Positions 1-12,331 of a DNA stretch of 64,000 nucleotides are shown piece by piece. The translations under genes were made by a program, and so were the position numbers. The notes below the pieces were generated by a model that searched no databases, had not been told where the DNA came from, and worked only from the letters and a program-made list of their open reading frames with translations. The DNA comes from Sycon ciliatum. Its lineage: Eukaryota; Porifera; Calcarea; Leucosolenida; Sycettidae. Positions within the stretch are counted from its first letter, which is position 1. Each line of letters opens with the position of its first letter. The stretch is taken from assembly GCF_964019385.1 (NCBI RefSeq), contig NC_088645.1:30052088-30116087 (forward strand), given 5' to 3'.

Positions 1-189
1 CGGCCTGTACGAGTTTCGATCTAATAAGATCGAAAGTCTGCAGGCGGTAAAATCTTCGTAACTCCATCGTTTCTTGAGCAAATTCCACAATCGAAGGGTC
101 TACGTGGTAGCGGAAACTCCAAGCTGTCCAATGCAACAATCGCCAAAGAGTTACGATGTCGGACGCCAGAGATATCGCACGCCGTATTC
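1..189. other. Unassigned left edge
   Basis: No convincing coding signal or repeat border is visible. It may be the decayed downstream part of the minus-strand LINE that follows, since that ORF2 should continue leftward into its reverse transcriptase, but no RT motif is readable here. Confidence 0.3.
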
Positions 190-934
190 TTACCTCGGCA
201 AATTCAAATTTTTGATCGCCATTTTGGGGGGAAACCCCTTTTCGTGTGCTCTTTGAGCGACTGAGCACATGATAATGACATAGCCGGCTGAAGTTTGAAT
301 CGTCTCAAACAGATTTGAGCGTTCTGCGATGAAGGAGAGTGGAATGGCGTTGATGGGACGAATTTGCTTGCATATCAGGCTTGGAGACGACTTTGCTGTG
401 TTACCGCGCCTGATTTGTGGCGGCTGGATAATGGAGATTGGTACCCTGGCGTTGCTCTCGTCAAGAGCTTTCCAATGAGCCCTTGATTGTGAAAATGAAG
501 TGAAGGACACCAAAGTTTTGACATGGTAAAGTTGAAAATTGTACTGACATTTTGTAATTCTGGTGCGTACTGTGCTAGTAATCCGTCCATAAAGGGTTAA
601 TTATTGAACTTGTGATATCAGGAGTCAACCAGGTTTCAGTTATGCCCAAGATATCTAGTTGAGATTTGCAGAATAAGTTTTTAATCTCATCAGCCCGCTT
701 CAGCCAGCTACATGCGTTAACTGTGCAGATCCTGATACTCGACGGAGACTTCATATCAGGAATACAAGGTGAAAAGTTGAAAGTCAAAAGGGGCGGTTGG
801 AATGGTGGAGCAAGAGGGTTCAGTGCGGTCACTTGCGATTGTCGGCCGGGAGAGAACGGGGCTGCATTTGGGTTAAGAGTAAAAGCGTGTGGTGATGTGG
901 GAAAAAAGATGGGTGCGTGTGGATTCAACATCAC
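190..934 (-). pseudogene. LINE ORF2 fragment, endonuclease domain only
   Basis: This is the remnant of a non-LTR retrotransposon ORF2, read on the minus strand. The first readable block (about 934 to 575) has a proline-rich leader and then a typical start of an AP-endonuclease-like (EEP) domain, with a stretch like ICTVNACSWL followed by LDILGITETWL. The ITETWL motif holds the conserved Glu of the metal site. Continuing leftward, frame changes are needed near 575 and 510 to keep reading weak EEP-like sequence, for example the FETIQ and VIIMCS segments at 190-330. The domain normally nicks target DNA to prime reverse transcription. No RT domain follows inside the window, so this copy is truncated or continues outside. 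It lies directly downstream of the ORF1 remnant of the same element. Assignment to a LINE is secure; the clade is not. Confidence 0.7.
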
Positions 935-1107
935 AGTTTATGATTTCTTGGGGAGGGGTGGGTTCTTGAACTTCCATTCTCGTGCTGTTACATGCTCGGG
1001 CCAGAACTCGTTTTCCAGAACATTTCTTTCGTCTTGCTCAGCAACTGTCAGATGTGCGTACAACGTGCCGTACACTGTTCTGGAGGGGATCAGTCTACAG
1101 CCAGTAA

Positions 1108-1538
1108 GGCTGTGTTTACATGAGGCGTTTCAACCCGGGTTGAGTTCGACCCGGGTCAGATTTCAACCCGCCATGTGCACAAAGTGAATGGCGCGTTTAC
1201 ATGACGCATTGCGCTTGACCCGGGTTGAAATTTCGCCCCGGGTTGATTTCAACCCTCCCCCCAAGGGGAGGGTTGAAACCAACCCGGGTCAAGAAAATCG
1301 TACAAACGTACTTCTGTGCGTATCTCGCGCCAGGTTTGAACAGGACTGCACATGCAAATTTCGCGCGAACGGATTCACGTGACCATACAGGACTCTAGAA
1401 GTGGACTTTTGGCGGCATATCAGTATTTGACCCGGGTCAACTGTCTTCATGTAAACGCTCACCTCTTTTGTCTATCGTACAGACTTTCAACCCGGGCTGA
1501 ACTCGACCCGGGTTGAAATTTCTCATGTAAACACAGCC
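1108..1538. mobile_element. Harbinger-type MITE, copy 1
   Basis: The ends are perfect inverted repeats GGCTGTGTTTACATGA, flanked by TAA on both sides (1105-1107 and 1539-1541). A 3-bp TWA target duplication and a GG(C/G)xxTGTTT-like terminus are the hallmarks of PIF/Harbinger MITEs. The interior has many palindromic blocks built on CCCGGG, in forms AACCCGGGTT and GACCCGGGTC. It has no coding capacity. It is inserted in the RRM part of the LINE ORF1. Confidence 0.85.
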
Positions 1539-1641
1539 TAATACTTCCACATTCTTCTTTCTACAGTACGCAACAAGATCATCAGCACTGCAGTTGATAT
1601 TGATGCCCCCAACGAATACAACTCTGCGTGCTATTTTCTTA

Positions 1642-2076
1642 GGCTGTGTTTACATGAGAAATTTCAACCCGGGTCGAGTTCAGCCCGGGTTGAAAGTCTG
1701 TACGATAGACAAAAGAGGTGAGCGTTTACATGAAGACAGTTGACCCGGGTCAAATACTGATATGCCGCCAAAAAGTCCACTTCTACAGTCCTGTATGGTC
1801 ACGTGAATCCGTTCGCGCGAAATTTGCATCTGCAGTGCTGTTCAAACCTGGCGCGAGATACGCACAGAGGTACATTTGTACGATTTTCTTGACCCGGGTT
1901 GATTTCAACCCTTCCCTTGGGGGGAGGGTTGAAATCAACCCGGGGCGAAATTTCAACCCGGGTGAAGCGCAATGCGTCATGTTAAAAACGCGCCATTCAC
2001 TTTGTGCACATGGCGGGTTGAAATCTGACCCGGGTCGAACTCAACCCGGGTTGAAACGCTTCATGTAAACACAGCC
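1642..2076. mobile_element. Harbinger-type MITE, copy 2 (inverted)
   Basis: Same family as the element at 1108-1538, in opposite orientation and about 100 bp away, flanked by TTA at 1639-1641 and 2077-2079. The two copies match along nearly the whole length with scattered substitutions and small indels. The CCCGGG-centred motifs are conserved in place. Confidence 0.85.
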
Positions 2077-2728
2077 TTACCTCCACGCAGATCTGCGGGC
2101 TTCCTGTGGCGGTTGGCGGCTTCACGTACGATCTACCAGTCGTACTTGGTACTGACAGGCTTGTCAGTAGTACGACTGGCGTTGCTTGTTCGTGGTGCAG
2201 AGAGGGTACGACTAGCGTACGTCTCGCCCGGAGCTGCGGATTCAAGCCCTGTTGGTGCAGATGCGGGTACTGGTACACCCGTGGCGGGAATGTTTGTAGC
2301 TGCTCGGTACGAGTACTCATCCTGGAGGCTGTCGAGGGCGCGATTAGAGACATCGATGGGCTGGTGGTGTTATGTTGTGTCAGGGCGCGAAGCTCCTCCC
2401 TGAGTTCTGCAATGGCGGCATCTTTTCCTTTCTCCTTTTCTAGAGAGATTTTTCGTAGGTCGGAAACTTCTGCTACCAGGTTTCGGACCGTCTCCATCAG
2501 GTCAACCATCATCTTCGTTAGCGCAGTAGCATCAGTACTGGTACATTCACATCCTCCTGCCTGCTTTGTGACCCTGTGTGTGTCGATCTGATCGTCCAGT
2601 GGTTGCAACTTTCACCTCAGGGCGCCTACCAATTGCACTCGGCTCAGGCCGGCCCATTTGACGTTATTGGCCTTTGCCAGTGACTCCAAGCCTTCACTAT
2701 CCAAAATTCCGAAGTCAATGGACGCCAT

Positions 2729-3239
2729 GCTCCCGGTTGGGGGAGCAAGACGTCAGACGTAAAAAACTCGCAACCACACTCGTCAACGAGTACTCTACTA
2801 CGTAAAGACTACACGCACCTCCTTCCTGAACGACCTGACAACTTGACGCACCTTCTTTGCGAGTCGGTCGTTTATGAACGGTACCTTGATAATTGATCTG
2901 TATTCTCTTCTCTTCTTCTTCTGGCGCGGTGTCTGTGTTTCGTCGTCGTTGGCTCGTTGGATGGCTCGTTGGGTGGCTGTGTGGAGGATGTCTTGTGGAT
3001 AACTGTTCTGTCGCAGGAGCTTGGCGATTTTCTGGATGCTTCGTTTATGTCGCAGACATCACCACGCAACATGACAATTTGTTCAAGGTTTGACTGGATT
3101 GTGTGTTTCCAGAATCGATTTTCAAGCTCCGATCATCATTGGAAATACGGAACTAAAGTGATCAAGGGAAGGGTCTGCGGCATTCATACTTTTCATAGCT
3201 ATTAATGGAATGTTCCGGAGGAGGAAGGAGGAAACTGTA
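2729..3239. other. No recognisable gene
   Basis: The first part is probably the 5' UTR of the minus-strand LINE. The rest has open frames on both strands (for example 2872-3072 minus) that show no family motif and look like chance. A TTA microsatellite at about 3238-3256 borders the Penelope-like element. Confidence 0.4.
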
Positions 3240-5050
3240 GTTATTATTATTATTTAAAAATTCGACGAGGAGACAATAATTTTAATATGGCAATAAGTAG
3301 GACGAGCTGAAGCGACATGTGGACTACTTTATTAACAATGTAAGCGATGGAGACGATGCAAGAAACAACCTAAAGGGTAAGGAAAAATACATGTAAGAAG
3401 AAAAAGGGCAATGGAAAAAAAAAGATGATACGAACAAGTTTTCGTACAACACTCTTCAGGAATCACCGTTGTACTAAAGAACAAAATGAAAACATAGGAA
3501 ATAATATAGCAATCAAGGTAGGGTGACACGATACAATGACAGCACTGGAATATCGAGGTGCGATTTCTCACAAAAGTGTGCAGAAAACAAGGGTATACAA
3601 GTAAGAACTAAGCGTGACAAGTGTGTATCAGCAACAAAAACAAAAAAGTGAGAACGAATGATAATAATAACAATGATAAACAAGAAGGTGACAAAACACA
3701 TTAAGGCACAAGTGGCAACAACGTTGCCACACTACACAACAGAAATTTTATTTGAACAATTTTAGGGTAATAACACTATCTTTCTGGACACACAAATTCG
3801 GCTTATGAATGCGCTGACAAACAGATTCCAAAACTTGTAACTGCAAAAGATAACCATGACGAGCACGGCACAAAACAGAAAAACAGGAATCAGAAAAAGT
3901 ACGACAACAGTCAGTGATTGTATACTGAAGACTTGTTATTACGAGACGGACGCACACAATCCCGACTCACGCGCACACCCTCACACTCACTCTCACCCTC
4001 ACTCAGCTCACCTTCTCCCTCACTGTCCGAATCAGAACCTGCTCCGTCATCCACCGCGGTTTGACTCTCCTCCTCACTTGCATCGTCCTGCGTCTCACCT
4101 TCACCACCCACGCCAACCCTGAATGCCGTTGCCTTCACGTCAGTCGTCGTCCTTTCCGATTGTTTCCTTTGTATTTTTACCGTGAATTCATAGGTCCGGT
4201 TGTAATCTGCTGTAGATCTCCGTGGTCTGTCATTTGCTGCTTTGTTTTGTGGATTAGTTGTCGTTGTTGTTGGATGTGAACTTGGTGTTGTTGTTGGATG
4301 TGAAGCTGGTGTTGTTGTTGCAGCCATGGTTGTTGGTCTTTCTTTTGAATCCAGCTCTGGTTCCGGTGGGACAAATCGACCGCCGCGGGTGCTCCCCACC
4401 AACACAGACCTCGAAGGAGGAGGGTCAGGGGGAGGCAGAGGTGCTGTCACCACTCGAGGCACAGCCCCATGCAAAGCACCCAGAGGCACAGACTTAGGCA
4501 CACCCGAGGGCTGCACCAATGGCGGTTCCGCACGCACCTCCAAAGAGCTGCCAAGCTCCAGCCCGTCCAACACAGATGTCAGAGGGGGAGCGGCAGACAG
4601 CGGCAGGGAACTATCCTGCCGTCTAGGTGATGGGTTTTTCCTAGGCCTCCCGGGTTTGGGCCTCTCAGATTGCGCACTGGGTGGAAGGATGTGAAGTGGA
4701 GTGTGTTGTTTGATACGTGCGTTCATGTGCTGAACAGTCCTACCACCATACCGACTAGCACAATGTCGGCATTCGAAGTTGTAGATAACATGACTGAGGT
4801 GGAGGGTTGGTAGGACGTCCTTCCGCACCGTGAACGCACGCATTGTTGTGAAGACTGGCACAAATAAGTACGACGGACGATAGACTTGACTGCGTGACAC
4901 ACTTTGATCGAGTCCTGCCCCTTCCATGGCAAACATAGATAGACGGGACAGCGAGGTGGACCAAACAGCATCGATTTCGGTTTCTGCTCCATGGACAGAA
5001 ACGTACGCAACAAGAATTCCGGATAGCCATTCTTCAAGAAAACAGATCAA
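3240..5050 (-). mobile_element. Penelope-like element, 5'-truncated copy A
   Basis: Contains the 3' coding part (GIY-YIG domain and acidic tail) and about 650 bp of AT-rich 3' UTR. The 3' terminus lies against a TTA tract. The same 3' end recurs at 7703-8550 (plus), 22330-22950 (minus) and 22951-23700 (plus). The reverse transcriptase that should precede the endonuclease is absent, so the copy is 5'-truncated near 5050. Confidence 0.75.
3911..5050 (-). pseudogene. Penelope-like GIY-YIG endonuclease end of RT protein
   Basis: Open frame of 379 codons. The key block is DVLPTLHLSHVIYNFEC followed by RHCASRYGGRT and ARIKQH, which is the usual layout of the GIY-YIG nuclease at the C-terminus of Penelope RTs: VIY for GIY, a CxxC pair, YGG for YIG, and RIKQH. 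Upstream, the linker between RT and nuclease is better read in another frame (PVYLCLPWKGQDSIKV, about 4880-4990), so a frameshift lies near 4860. Downstream, a Pro/Ser-rich region of about 130 residues and a Thr/His-rich stretch lead to a very acidic segment (DSDSEGEGELSEGESECEG) and a basic tail. The nuclease nicks DNA for target-primed synthesis. The Ile to Gly change in YIG, the frameshift and the missing RT indicate an inactive copy. Confidence 0.72.
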
Positions 5051-5993
<943 letters not shown>

Positions 5994-6292
5994 CACACAC
6001 ACAGTGACACACACACCACACGCACACACCATCACATTACGACAAAATCAAGGCAATGCCGGCGAAGCTCTATAATTTTCTTGTGCCGCGTGCTAGGAGC
6101 ATAATGGCATTGCCCGATAATAGCACTTGGTGTAAATGGGTTCCCATATTTGTGAAGTACATGTATTATTCGGTTGCTGGCTATCAATTGTGCTGTGAGC
6201 ATGGCAGAGTGAGGTCTTCCAGCTTTGTTGGTGTTTGCTCTATCTTGTGTTTACGCTCTGCAGAAAGGATCATATGTAGTGCCTTCTCAGCA

Positions 6293-7099
6293 TTACATTA
6301 CATCCATTGCGTAGCAGCAATGTGCCATCCTTCCGCGACTTAGTGGAATGACGTGCAAGTGGTGCTCCAGGGTCAACTTCAATTTGCCGAGCACGTATGC
6401 CGCTGGCTTGGGGTCAGCAGCTGGGTGCAAAGTCTCTGTATACAAATCGTGCACTGTCGTCAACAATATGGCATCCTTGTCCAGCAATTCCCGTCCTGTA
6501 GCGGCAATGACTATAATATTGGGGAAATCACTCTCGGCACCTTCCGTGCTGTACTGAGAGATGATGCTTCGCAATTGGTGGTCTGTGCTTGGTGCATTGT
6601 CGGCAGGGAGCATGTCGATTTGCTTTTGGTAGCAGCGTCTACAAAATCGACTCTCGTCTGAAATCCTGACATGGTGCATGCTACGCAACACATGCTCTGC
6701 AAGCTGGAAGTTTGGTGACTTCCACCTGTGTTCTGGTGTGAGTCTCGACTTACACCAAGCACATGTTGCATGGCCCACACACTGCTGGTAATGGGTTGGG
6801 CACAGAAGCGGTTCGCACTGTTCTTTCAGACTGTGCACGCGCAGTTTGTCTGCAGGACAGTGTACGGATGCCGCTCCGCTGCAATCATGTACACTGCATG
6901 TGCTTTGGCTGACTGGTGGCTTATTTTCTTTCGCTGCTGTGCATACTTGGCGTCGTAGTGCTTTGACGCACTTGCAATAAATGCATTGGCCTGACGTGAT
7001 GGATGTGCATGTGTGTAGCTTTTGCCAATTTTGCCAATCTGACAGCATTGAGTCATGTGTAAATCGCTTGTCAGATGGCACTTTGGAGCAAATGCTTCA
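6293..7099 (-). CDS. Unknown Cys/His-rich protein fragment
   Basis: Open for about 268 codons between an upstream TGA near 7099 and the stop at 6293. There is no clear ATG at the start; the first in-frame candidate is GTG at 7081, so this may be an internal exon or a degraded copy. Visible features are a CIYCKC motif near residue 33, CSVHDC near 62, a CPTHYQQC...CAWCKSRL block near 93-112, and a FCRRCYQKQIDML segment near 145. Together they look like a treble-clef or zinc-ribbon arrangement binding two or more zinc ions. The C-terminal half contains hydrophobic IIVIAATG and a helical end. The pattern recalls uncharacterised Cys-rich proteins that are numerous in sponges and cnidarians; that is from memory and not checked. 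Function unknown. It could belong to an unrecognised mobile element. Confidence 0.45.
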
Positions 7100-7702
7100 T
7101 TCTGGGCCACATGGTCGTCAAGTATGTATGCTTGTGCCAGTTGTGGCATTGCTGGGTCTTCCTGCCGCTGACATCTGTGCATACATGCATGGAAAATATA
7201 CGTAAAAACACTAGTTAGAAATCACGTCACCAGAGGCATGCCCTTTTTTCGGCCAGAACATAACTTCCGCTCCAATGTCACAAAGACTTACTCTTTCGAT
7301 ACGTCCAGCATAGAAGCAGCGAAATGCCTGGTTAATTCGGTGGCACGAAATTATAGGTCGGGCGACGAAATTTCGACGAAAAAAGGAAAAGAGACAAACC
7401 GACGTGTAGCGACACCAAACTACAGAATTCCGTCGTTCTTGAAGAACTCATAACAGAAAAAGGTGAAAGGCGACTACTGAATCCTCGAGTGTGACGAATA
7501 ACTCCGAGAAAGCGTGAGACTGGCCAGCACGTACATACATGAAAACGATCGTATGTTGAGAATGCCTTGAGAAAAGTGCCCAAAAAGGGTGCCTCTGAAA
7601 AATAGAACTCTGTGTTCCGACGTGATTTTTCAAATCTGGCGCATCGACTGGCAGCTTACTGGGGGAACAAATACGTTTCGCACGGTCCACGAGGTTACGA
7701 AC
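7100..7702. other. No recognisable gene
   Basis: Apart from the short repeat at 7328-7360, shared with 5475-5515, nothing identifiable is seen. It ends at the 5' truncation point of the Penelope copy. Confidence 0.4.
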
Positions 7703-8550
7703 ACAGGGTTGGCGTGGGTGGTGAAGGTGAGACGCAGGACGATGCAAGTGAGGAGGAGAGTCAAACCGCGGTGGATGACGGAGCAGGTTCTGATTCGGAC
7801 AGTGAGGGAGAAGGTGAGCTGAGTGAGGGTGAGAGTGAGTGTGAGGGTGTGCGCGTGAGTCGAGATTGTGTGCGTCCGTCTCGTAATAACAAGTCTTCAG
7901 TATACAATCATTTGGTTTCTCGTACTGACTGTTGTCGTACTTATTCTGATTCCTGTTTTTCTGTTTTGTGCCGTGCTCGTCATTGTTATCTTTTGCAGTT
8001 ACAAGTTTTGGAAGCTGTTTGTCAGCGCATTCATAAGCCGAATTTGTGTGTCCAGAAAGATAGTGTTATTACCCTAAAATTGTTCAAATAATGTTCTGTT
8101 GTGTAGTGTGGCAACGTTGTTGCCACTTGTGCCTAAATGTGTTTTGTCACCTTCTTGTTTATTATTGTTATTATTATCATTCGTTCTCACTTTTTTGTTT
8201 TTGTTGCTGATACACACTTGTCACGCTTAGTTCTTACTTGTATACCCTTGTTTTCTGCACACTTTTGTGAGAAATCGCACCTCGATATTCCAGTGCTGTC
8301 ATTGTATCGTGTCACCCTACCTTGATTGCTATATTATTTCCTTTGTTCTCATTTTGTTCTTTAGTACAACGGTGATTCCTGAAGAGTGTTGTACGAAAAC
8401 TTGTTCGAATCATCTTTTTTTTCCATTGCCCTTTTTCTTCTTACATGTATTTTTCCTTACCCTTTAGGTTGTTTCTTGCATCGTCTCCATCGCTTACATT
8501 GTTAATAAAGTAGTCCACATGTCGCTTCAGCTCGTCCTACTTATTGCCAT
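7703..8550 (+). mobile_element. Penelope-like element, 3' end copy B
   Basis: Plus-strand copy, 5'-truncated just upstream of the acidic tail region: GVGGEGETQDDASEEESQ is shared with copy A. The reading frame here runs to 8091, ending SVITLKLFK, and is about 55 residues longer than in copy A. Copy A lacks about 14 bp after the VYNH codons and meets a stop there. The 3' UTR is nearly identical to copy A. The end at about 8540 runs straight into a TTA tract shared with the next LINE. Copies A and B are inverted relative to each other, 2.65 kb apart. Confidence 0.75.
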
Positions 8551-8576
8551 ATTATTATTATTATTATTTTTTCTTA
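8551..8576. repeat. (TTA)n tract joining two retroelement 3' ends
   Basis: Short ATT/TTA repeat. The plus-strand Penelope copy ends on its left side and the minus-strand LINE ends on its right side, so two independent retroelements share one microsatellite as terminus. Confidence 0.7.
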
Positions 8577-8626
8577 TTTTGTTACGGATTTCCCAGCAGG
8601 CAATGTTGCCTTTTTACTGGGAACCC

Positions 8627-11424
8627 TTAATGAGACTTTATGTGAGCGCGAAACAAAGCAGGCGACTCGGCCAGGCGACAAGATGGAGGCAGCGCATTCC
8701 ACCTGTCGGCACCAAGATACGCAATGGAATGGAAACCATACCGGGAGTGGTAGGCAGGCAAGACAAGAGCAGCTGTACCTTGGCCCCGGGTTGTGGCAGC
8801 AGAATGTGGGCCAGTGCAGCGAGGAGTGAATAGGAGGCTGAGAAGTGGGCTAGATAAACCATGCAGACAGCGAAAGACAAAGACGTATTGCTTGAAATTT
8901 AAGCGTTGCTCTAGTGTGTAGATCTTGGTGTAAGCGTACAGTGTCTCAGTGGGAGTTCTGCGGTCAAGGGCAAATACTCTTTTAAGACTAGTACGCCTGG
9001 CTGTGATCAGCTGGTTGTATGAACGGTGAGATAGACAGTTAATGTAGGCAGAGCTAGCATACTCAAGCGTGGATTGAATAAAAGATAGATAGAAAAGACG
9101 ACGCGCTCTGTGGTTCAGGTTCTGCCTGGCATGCTTGTAGGCTCCGACCTTCTGCTTGACGGCAATGCAAACTCGCTCTACTTGAGCATCGAATGCCAAG
9201 TGCTCATCCTCAATGAGGCCCAGGTATTTGGCTGTGTGCGCAGGATAGAGAGTGGAGTTGCGGCGTGATATGGACACAGTGGTGGGTAAGGGACTAGTTG
9301 GGCGACGTAGTAGCAGAAATTGTGTCTTATCAGGGTTAAGAACCAGTCCCTTCCCTGTAAGGTAGCTGTCCAGAGCAGCAAGGTCCGCAGTGAGACGGTC
9401 CAACACAGTATCACAGTCACTATGCCGGACATATAATGCAATATCATCGGCATATTCCTGGTCTTGGCTAAACCTAAAACAGGGTGTTATGTCGCGAATG
9501 CAGATACAAAACAAGACTGGGCCCAGAACGGAGCCTTCGGGCACTCCTCGGGAGCATGGGCGTGACTGTCCAAGTTCCTGACCAACTCTAACTGTTTGTA
9601 TTCTGTCAGACAGGTAGCTACAAAACCAATTCAAGGCAACATCTCTGATGCCTGTGTCATGTAGACTCCGGATGAGGGCGGAGTGTGCCACTCTGTCAAA
9701 AGCTTTGCTCATGTCAGCGAAGATGACACCACAGTATTCGTTGCTATCCAATGCAGAAAGCCATCTGTTCAAAGCTAGAGCCAAGCAGTCTTCGCAAGAG
9801 TGGTTGCGACGGTATGCAAATTGAGAGTCTGGTACGTATTCAATGCCATTATCTGCGAAGAATTTTATTATCTGGTCCAGTACTATTCTTTCTAATATCT
9901 TGGCACATATAGGCAGCAGCGAAACTGGGTGGTAGTTTGCCGCCAGATCAGGGTCTCCAGATTTCCTAAGTGGACTTATGATAGCTTGCTTAAAGACGGT
10001 GGGGACATTACCAGTTTGGAGGGACTCGTTCACTATGTCCGTGAGGTACTCAGCAATAGCATCTCCACCATTCTTCAGTATGGATGGTAGCATGTTGTCT
10101 GGACCTGGTGATTTGCACAAATTAAGAGACTTCAGAATATCGGACACGTGTTGTACTGTCACTGGTTGGAAATTCGTGAGATGAGGTAGCTGCTCATTGT
10201 CTTCAGGTAGAATTTGTAGAACCCCAGACCTGTTGGTGTCTTGAACAATGGCCGCAAATGTATCAGTCAGCGACGAAATTGATGCAGTGGGCTGGTTCCG
10301 GTCGGGTCTACGACCAGTCATGCCGTTAAGCAGACGCCACTGCCCTCTTGGGTCATTCCTTAGATCCTGGAATTTTTGGATTAAAAACTGTGACTTCAGT
10401 TGTCTGTTCAAGCGCTTTCCTTGACGCCTGGCTGCACGATACCTTTGTTTAAGAGCTGAGTCGTCTGGCCTACGCTGAAGCTGTCGATGTAAGTTCCTCC
10501 TTGTATGGTGCAGCTGCTGCAGTTCAGCAGTTGTCCAAGAATGATGTATAGGTTTAGGACAGATTGGGTATCTGACTAGCTGCACTGGAGCATGAGGGTT
10601 AGTAAGGTCAGCTAGTGATGTCAGGAAAGTTTCGGCTTAAAGATCAATAGTTGCATCGTTGTAATTGACTGCCAGAAGTGCTCGGGCGTCCTCCTTGAAC
10701 TTTCGGAATTCGATTGCGGCAATACCAGGTTTTCTAATACTGCGATAGGCGTGCTTTTGAATGCGGTGCCAGTTGTGGAGATGGAGGTCAAACACTACGA
10801 GGTGATGGTCACTAAGGTCGTCCACGGCAGTGACTGAGGGCTGCTCATGGCAAAGCCCAGCTTCCAGTAGAACCAGGTCCAGGCACGTGTTCGATGGTAG
10901 CCGTGTTGGTACTGTGATGATATTGTGCAGACAGTGCTCTGCACAGAGTTGGCCCGGTTGAGGTACTTGAGTTGAGGAGAGTGAGGCGGGATAGCATTCG
11001 TGTTAAAATCTCCCAGGATAATTCGCTTACTCTTTGGCACTGGCTGACTGTCCAATTGGGCACTCAGATAATCCCAGAAATCCACTCCAGTGCTGGGAGG
11101 CTTATACACGGTGCTGACAATAAACTTCTCAGCTCTTGTGTCCTTTCCCTGACGGACTAAAATGCGGAGAGCTTCAAGCTCAGGGTGGCTACTAGCATGT
11201 ACTGCTGTTGCCTTCAGACTGGATGAAACATGCAGACAGACACCACCACCATGAAGGGAACGGTCCTTCCTGTAAATACTGTATCCAGGGATATGGAGCA
11301 AGTGATCGCTGACACTGCCGTCCAGATGAGTTTCATTGATGGATAATATATGGATCTCAATCTCATGGTCATGCAGTATTTCGTGGATTTGCTGAATTTT
11401 ATGGCGCAGGCTACGAACGTTCAA
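8627..11424 (-). pseudogene. LINE ORF2: endonuclease + reverse transcriptase
   Basis: Endonuclease first. The block 11424-10930 shows SINETHLDG (catalytic Glu), YSIYRKDRSLHGGGVCL, VYKPPSTGVDFW and ILGDFNTNAIPPHS (the GDFN active-site motif). A frameshift near 10925 moves the reading to 10825-10637, where LSDHHLVVFDL supplies the terminal SDH motif. A stop near 10637 separates this from a 652-codon frame (10585-8627). That frame contains the RT: SPGPDNMLPSIL, YHPVSLLPICAKILER, IFADMSKAFDRVAH, the SRGVPEGSVLGPVLF block, and the catalytic EYADDIALY. The C-terminal region with ADRWNALP matches CR1/L2-like LINEs. The RT core itself is uninterrupted. The protein would nick DNA and copy its RNA at the nick. 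Inactive because of the frameshift and stop. Confidence 0.85.
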
Positions 11425-11460
11425 ATGGGCAATTGTTAAGCTAGGGTTCCCAGGTATGTC

Positions 11461-12331
11461 CTATGGCTGAGAGCTCGATGCAGGAACAGGTAGATTGTTG
11501 AGTGCTAGTGGGACACCCTTCTCATCAAGAATGACATCATACGGGAGTTGGCATTTGACATCCTTACTTCTCAGATATTTGTACTGTGGTAGTACTGTCT
11601 TCCTTTTTTGCAGCTGTTTTCGGGTAAGATCGTTGGAGAAGTACACAGGTGAGCCATCATCGAGTTTCAGGTCAAATCTCCTGCGATAAATTGCGCCTTT
11701 GATGGCATTATTCTGGAACTTGATCCGTATTGGACGCGATTGTGTGCCCGTAGTACGCGCTGTGCCAAGCCTTTCCGGTCAATTCCGTGGAAGATAAGGC
11801 GGTTTGGTCGACCTTCAGGGCTCTCGAGCAGATTTCCTCTAGTTTTTCCCCATCCATATCGGGGATTCCACGTACGATAGCGTACTGCTTCCGGTTTAGT
11901 CGCTCAGCTTCCTCTTGAATCAGAGCGGAAATATCAGGTGGAGCTAGTACTGTCGCTGTGGGTACGGGTGCGGGTACGGGACTGCCTTCAAGTGCACCAA
12001 GTCGTTGTTCGAAAGATGACTGAGTCTTCTTCATCACGTCATACTCCTCCATGACCTTCTCCATCCTTGTCAGCACATCATCCATGAAACGATTGAGGGT
12101 CTCCTTACTTGCCGTCCGCTCGTTACGAATTTCCTTCAGCATATGAGAAATTCTACGCAGCTCGTCATCATTGCCCTGTCCTAACTGGGTCGCTAATCGT
12201 GGTGCCTGCGAGCGGAGTGTATCAGGCGGACTAACAGCTTTGGACTTGGCTCCACTGAGCCGAGCATGCAAAGATAAAGTCCCAACACTTGGACTATGGG
12301 ATGAGGAGGTTGGCATGGTCTTCCAAAGCAC
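11461..12331 (-). pseudogene. LINE ORF1 with coiled coil and L1-ORF1-like domains
   Basis: The first frame (12331-11708) has a Ser-rich start and then a long coiled coil (about residues 55-115, DELRRISHMLKEIRNER and following). Next comes RKQYAIVRGIPDMDGEKLE, which opens an RRM of the kind found in L1 ORF1p (Transposase_22 family). A frameshift near 11760 shifts the reading; the C-terminal domain resumes at 11646-11461 with VYFSNDLTRKQLQKRKT and LRSKDVKCQLPYDVIL. Such proteins trimerise through the coiled coil and bind element RNA. It lies just 5' of ORF2 with a gap of about 40 bp. Confidence 0.75.

Larger units (their letters stand above)
950..2728 (-). pseudogene. LINE ORF1 (RRM type) broken by two MITEs
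   Basis: ORF1 of the same minus-strand LINE. The first Met is at 2728 (MASIDFGILDSEGLESL), a short helical start that somewhat resembles a SAP domain. A stop codon near 2613 interrupts it. From 2608 to about 2080 the frame encodes a coiled coil rich in Glu/Lys/Leu and a Ser/Pro/Thr-rich linker. A MITE (1642-2076) then interrupts it. The 100 bp between the MITEs encode RRVVFVGGININCSADDL, a recognisable RRM strand-helix block. A second MITE follows (1108-1538), after which the RRM ends with GCRLIPSRT and FWPEHVTAREW, the type of ending seen in ORF1 proteins of CR1/L2-like LINEs. Small frameshifts exist beyond the MITE insertions. ORF1 proteins bind the element RNA. Dead copy. Confidence 0.72.

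Noticed and set aside
1188..1382. ORFs through the CCCGGG-rich MITEs
   Set aside because: Stop-poor because of GC-rich palindromic motifs; no coding evidence.
8137..8467. Hydrophobic ORFs repeated at several places (also 3513, 22577, 23197)
   Set aside because: They lie in the AT-rich 3' UTR of the Penelope-like element and repeat only because the element is repeated.
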